Shown here in pieces: positions 5,457 through 7,000 of a DNA stretch of 7,000 bases. A model generated the notes under the pieces. The model searched no databases. It was not told where the DNA came from and saw only the letters and a program-made list of their open reading frames with translations. How positions within the stretch are numbered: position 1 is the stretch's first letter; every line of letters begins with the position of its first letter. The position numbers and the translations under genes are program-made. Source of the DNA: Patescibacteria group bacterium (GTDB lineage: Bacteria > Patescibacteriota > Microgenomatia > Levybacterales > UBA12049); NCBI GenBank assembly GCA_018900295.1, contig JAHIGH010000220.1:1-7000 (forward strand), written 5' to 3'.

Positions 5457-7000
5457 TGTCTTCTTTTAGTCGTTGCAAAAAATCTGCAACAGCTATTTGT
5501 CCTAAATCTTTTCCGTTTCGAGCGCGAACCGTAATTGCTCCACTCGCAATTTCTTTGTCTCCTATTATACCCATAAACGGTACTTTTTGTAAAGTAGCGT
5601 TTCGGATCTTGGCTTGCAGGCGTTCCGGGCGAAAATCTATTTCAGAACGAATTCCTTTCTGTTGCAGTTCTTTATTCATGTTGATGGCGAAATCATTATG
5701 CCTATCGGCAATTGGCAGGATCATGACTTGAATCGGAGCAAGCCAGAGGGGAAATGCTCCGGCGTAGTGCTCTATGAGAAAAGCCATTACCCGTTCGATT
5801 GCTCCAATTGAAGACCGGTGAATAACTATGGGCTGGTCTTTTTCCCCTTTTTCATTTATGTATGTAAGATTAAACCGTTTTGGCAGTGTGAAGTCGTATT
5901 GGACAGTAAAAGCAGTATCTTCTTTTCCGTTGATGTTTTTCATTTGAATATCAATTTTCGGGCCATAAAAAGCTGCTTCTCCGGGAGCTTCCAGGAAATG
6001 TGAATTACGTTGTATTAATACTTTTCGCAGAATATCTTCAGCATAATTCCATGAGTTATCGTCTTTGAAATATTTTTTTTCATCGTTCCGGTCTCCAAGA
6101 GATAGGCGGTAATGATAATCTTTTCCTGATTTTAATTCAAATATCTGAGCCGCATATTCAATCAGATCAAGTACTTTATTTATTTCTGCTTCCGCCTGAT
6201 CCCGTTTCGCGAAAATATGAGCATCAGCAAGTGTGAATGCCCTTACTCTTTGCAGGCCTGATAACTCGCCGGATTGTTCATATCTGTATAACTTTGCTAA
6301 TTCCGCAAACCGGATTGGAAGATCACGATAACTGCGTGGTTTGCTTAAGTAGAGTTCGAAGTGATGAGGGCATGACATTGGCCGGAGCATAAATTGTTCA
6401 TCATCAATTGTAATAGGTGAATACATGGATTCTTTGTAATAAGGGAAATGCCCGGATTTTTTATATAATTCAAGAGATGCTATGTCGGGTGTATAAACAT
6501 GGAGATAGCCTCTTTTGATTTCTTCGTCAACGATAAAGCGTTCCAGTATTCTTCTTATGGTGGCGCCTTTTGGCGTCCAGAGGGGCAATCCTTTTCCTAC
6601 CGTGTCTGAAAAAACAAAAAGATCAAGATCCTTTCCGAGCTTCTTGTGGTCTCTTTTTTTGGTTTCTTCAAGCGCGTAAATGTGTTCGTCTAATTCTTTT
6701 TGAGTTGGGAAACAGGTGCCGTAAATACGGGTCAGCATTTTGTTTTTTTCGTTTCCCCGCCAATAAGCTCCGGCAATTGATAATAACTTGAATGCTCCGA
6801 TTTCTTTCCGTGGGTTTTCAGAGTGACCGCCTTTGCATAAGTCAGTATAATTGCCTGATTTGTAAGTAGTAAGTTTTTCTCCTCCCTTACTAAATTCTTT
6901 AATTAATTCTAATTTAAAAGGTTCATTGTTAAATTGTTCTATTGCTAAATTGTTTGTAATTTCATTTTTTTCAAATTTGTTCCAGGTTTTGAGAATTTCA
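5440..7000 (-). CDS. thrS: Threonine-tRNA ligase, N-terminus beyond the window
   Basis: ThrRS charges tRNA-Thr and edits Ser-tRNA-Thr. The frame is open from the TAA at 5440-5442 to the right edge (first full codon at 6999), giving 519 residues; the ATG at 6738 is internal. Visible residues 1-87 are the end of the editing domain, with DLCKGGHSENP carrying Cys55 and His59 (equivalent to E. coli Cys182/His186) and IAGAYWRGN (75-83). The class II core follows: WTPKGATIRRILE, motif 2 MLRPMSCPHHFELY and YRYEQSG, and motif 3 with SSIGAIER. Zinc ligands Cys210, His261 (DAHIF) and His394 (VIHR) are all present. The anticodon-binding domain runs from ~LWLAPIQVMI to the end (KVPFMGIIGDKE, VRARNGKDLG). 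CPHH replaces the common CPGH. By the offset to E. coli, ~120-125 residues (TGS and part of editing domain, if kept) are missing beyond the edge. Its 3' end overlaps infC by 17 nt. Confidence 0.98.
   Translation of the reverse strand, partial: EILKTWNKFEKNEITNNLAIEQFNNEPFKLELIKEFSKGGEKLTTYKSGNYTDLCKGGHSENPRKEIGAFKLLSIAGAYWRGNEKNKMLTRIYGTCFPTQKELDEHIYALEETKKRDHKKLGKDLDLFVFSDTVGKGLPLWTPKGATIRRILERFIVDEEIKRGYLHVYTPDIASLELYKKSGHFPYYKESMYSPITIDDEQFMLRPMSCPHHFELYLSKPRSYRDLPIRFAELAKLYRYEQSGELSGLQRVRAFTLADAHIFAKRDQAEAEINKVLDLIEYAAQIFELKSGKDYHYRLSLGDRNDEKKYFKDDNSWNYAEDILRKVLIQRNSHFLEAPGEAAFYGPKIDIQMKNINGKEDTAFTVQYDFTLPKRFNLTYINEKGEKDQPIVIHRSSIGAIERVMAFLIEHYAGAFPLWLAPIQVMILPIADRHNDFAINMNKELQQKGIRSEIDFRPERLQAKIRNATLQKVPFMGIIGDKEIASGAITVRARNGKDLGQIAVADFLQRLKEDIDKKI

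Larger units (their letters stand above)
191..7000 (-). other. thrS-infC-rpmI-rplT-pheS-pheT-kinase-small ORF operon
   Basis: Eight minus-strand genes lie in a row with no gap over 67 nt, so a single transcript is likely. Gene junctions are: thrS/infC overlap 17 nt, infC/rpmI overlap 26 nt, rpmI-rplT 67 nt, rplT-pheS 45 nt, pheS-pheT 3 nt, pheT-kinase 8 nt, kinase-small ORF 3 nt. The first six genes keep the order known from E. coli, where pheM and ihfA are also present; neither is seen here. The promoter must lie upstream of thrS, beyond the right edge. No internal promoter and no T-rich hairpin terminator was recognised, either at the end (183-190) or in the two repeat-filled gaps. All eight stops are TAA. 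Operon membership of the last two genes is inferred from spacing only. Confidence 0.8.

Noticed and set aside
5457..5459. ATT start for infC as in E. coli
   Set aside because: The ATT next to the TTG is in the thrS frame, not the IF3 frame; TTG at 5456 is the first suitable in-frame codon after the upstream stop.
6736..6738. ATG at 6738 as the start of thrS
   Set aside because: The frame stays open to the window edge and encodes the conserved editing-domain motif DLCKGGH and AGAYWRGN just upstream, so this Met is internal.

Overview
The window is AT-rich bacterial DNA dominated by one long minus-strand translation operon. In transcription order (right to left) it reads thrS (5' end cut by the window edge), infC, rpmI, rplT, pheS, pheT, a PI3/4-kinase-like (HipA-like fold) gene and a small unrecognised gene. 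A plus-strand gene of which only the 3' end is present meets this operon head-on at its end, with 8 nt between the two stop codons.

The order thrS-infC-rpmI-rplT-pheS-pheT is the classic one known from E. coli and many other bacteria. It joins two aminoacyl-tRNA synthetases, initiation factor IF3 and ribosomal proteins L35 and L20. The genes overlap or nearly touch: thrS/infC overlap by 17 nt, infC/rpmI by 26 nt, and pheS-pheT, pheT-kinase and kinase-small ORF are separated by 3, 8 and 3 nt. Only two gaps are longer, and both are filled almost edge to edge by a degenerate 7-bp tandem repeat (AGACGTA family on the plus strand).

The compact layout, a 629-residue PheT without its tRNA-binding (EMAP-like) domain, scarcity of Shine-Dalgarno sequences, heptamer arrays and a GC-rich repeat inside pheS suggest a reduced genome of the Candidate Phyla Radiation (Patescibacteria). 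This placement is inferred from gene character, not from a search. All eight minus-strand genes end in TAA and no frame is interrupted by TGA, so the standard bacterial code fits, not the UGA=Gly code of Gracilibacteria/Absconditabacteria.

The points most worth following are: (i) the two heptamer arrays where ribosome-binding sites should be; (ii) a repeat-derived, in-frame segment inside PheS; (iii) the domain-deleted PheT; (iv) an infC gene that can only start at a non-ATG codon; and (v) a kinase-fold gene plus an 84-residue partner attached to the synthetase operon. No RNA gene, CRISPR array, insertion sequence, promoter or convincing terminator was seen. No gene-free stretch exceeds 70 nt.
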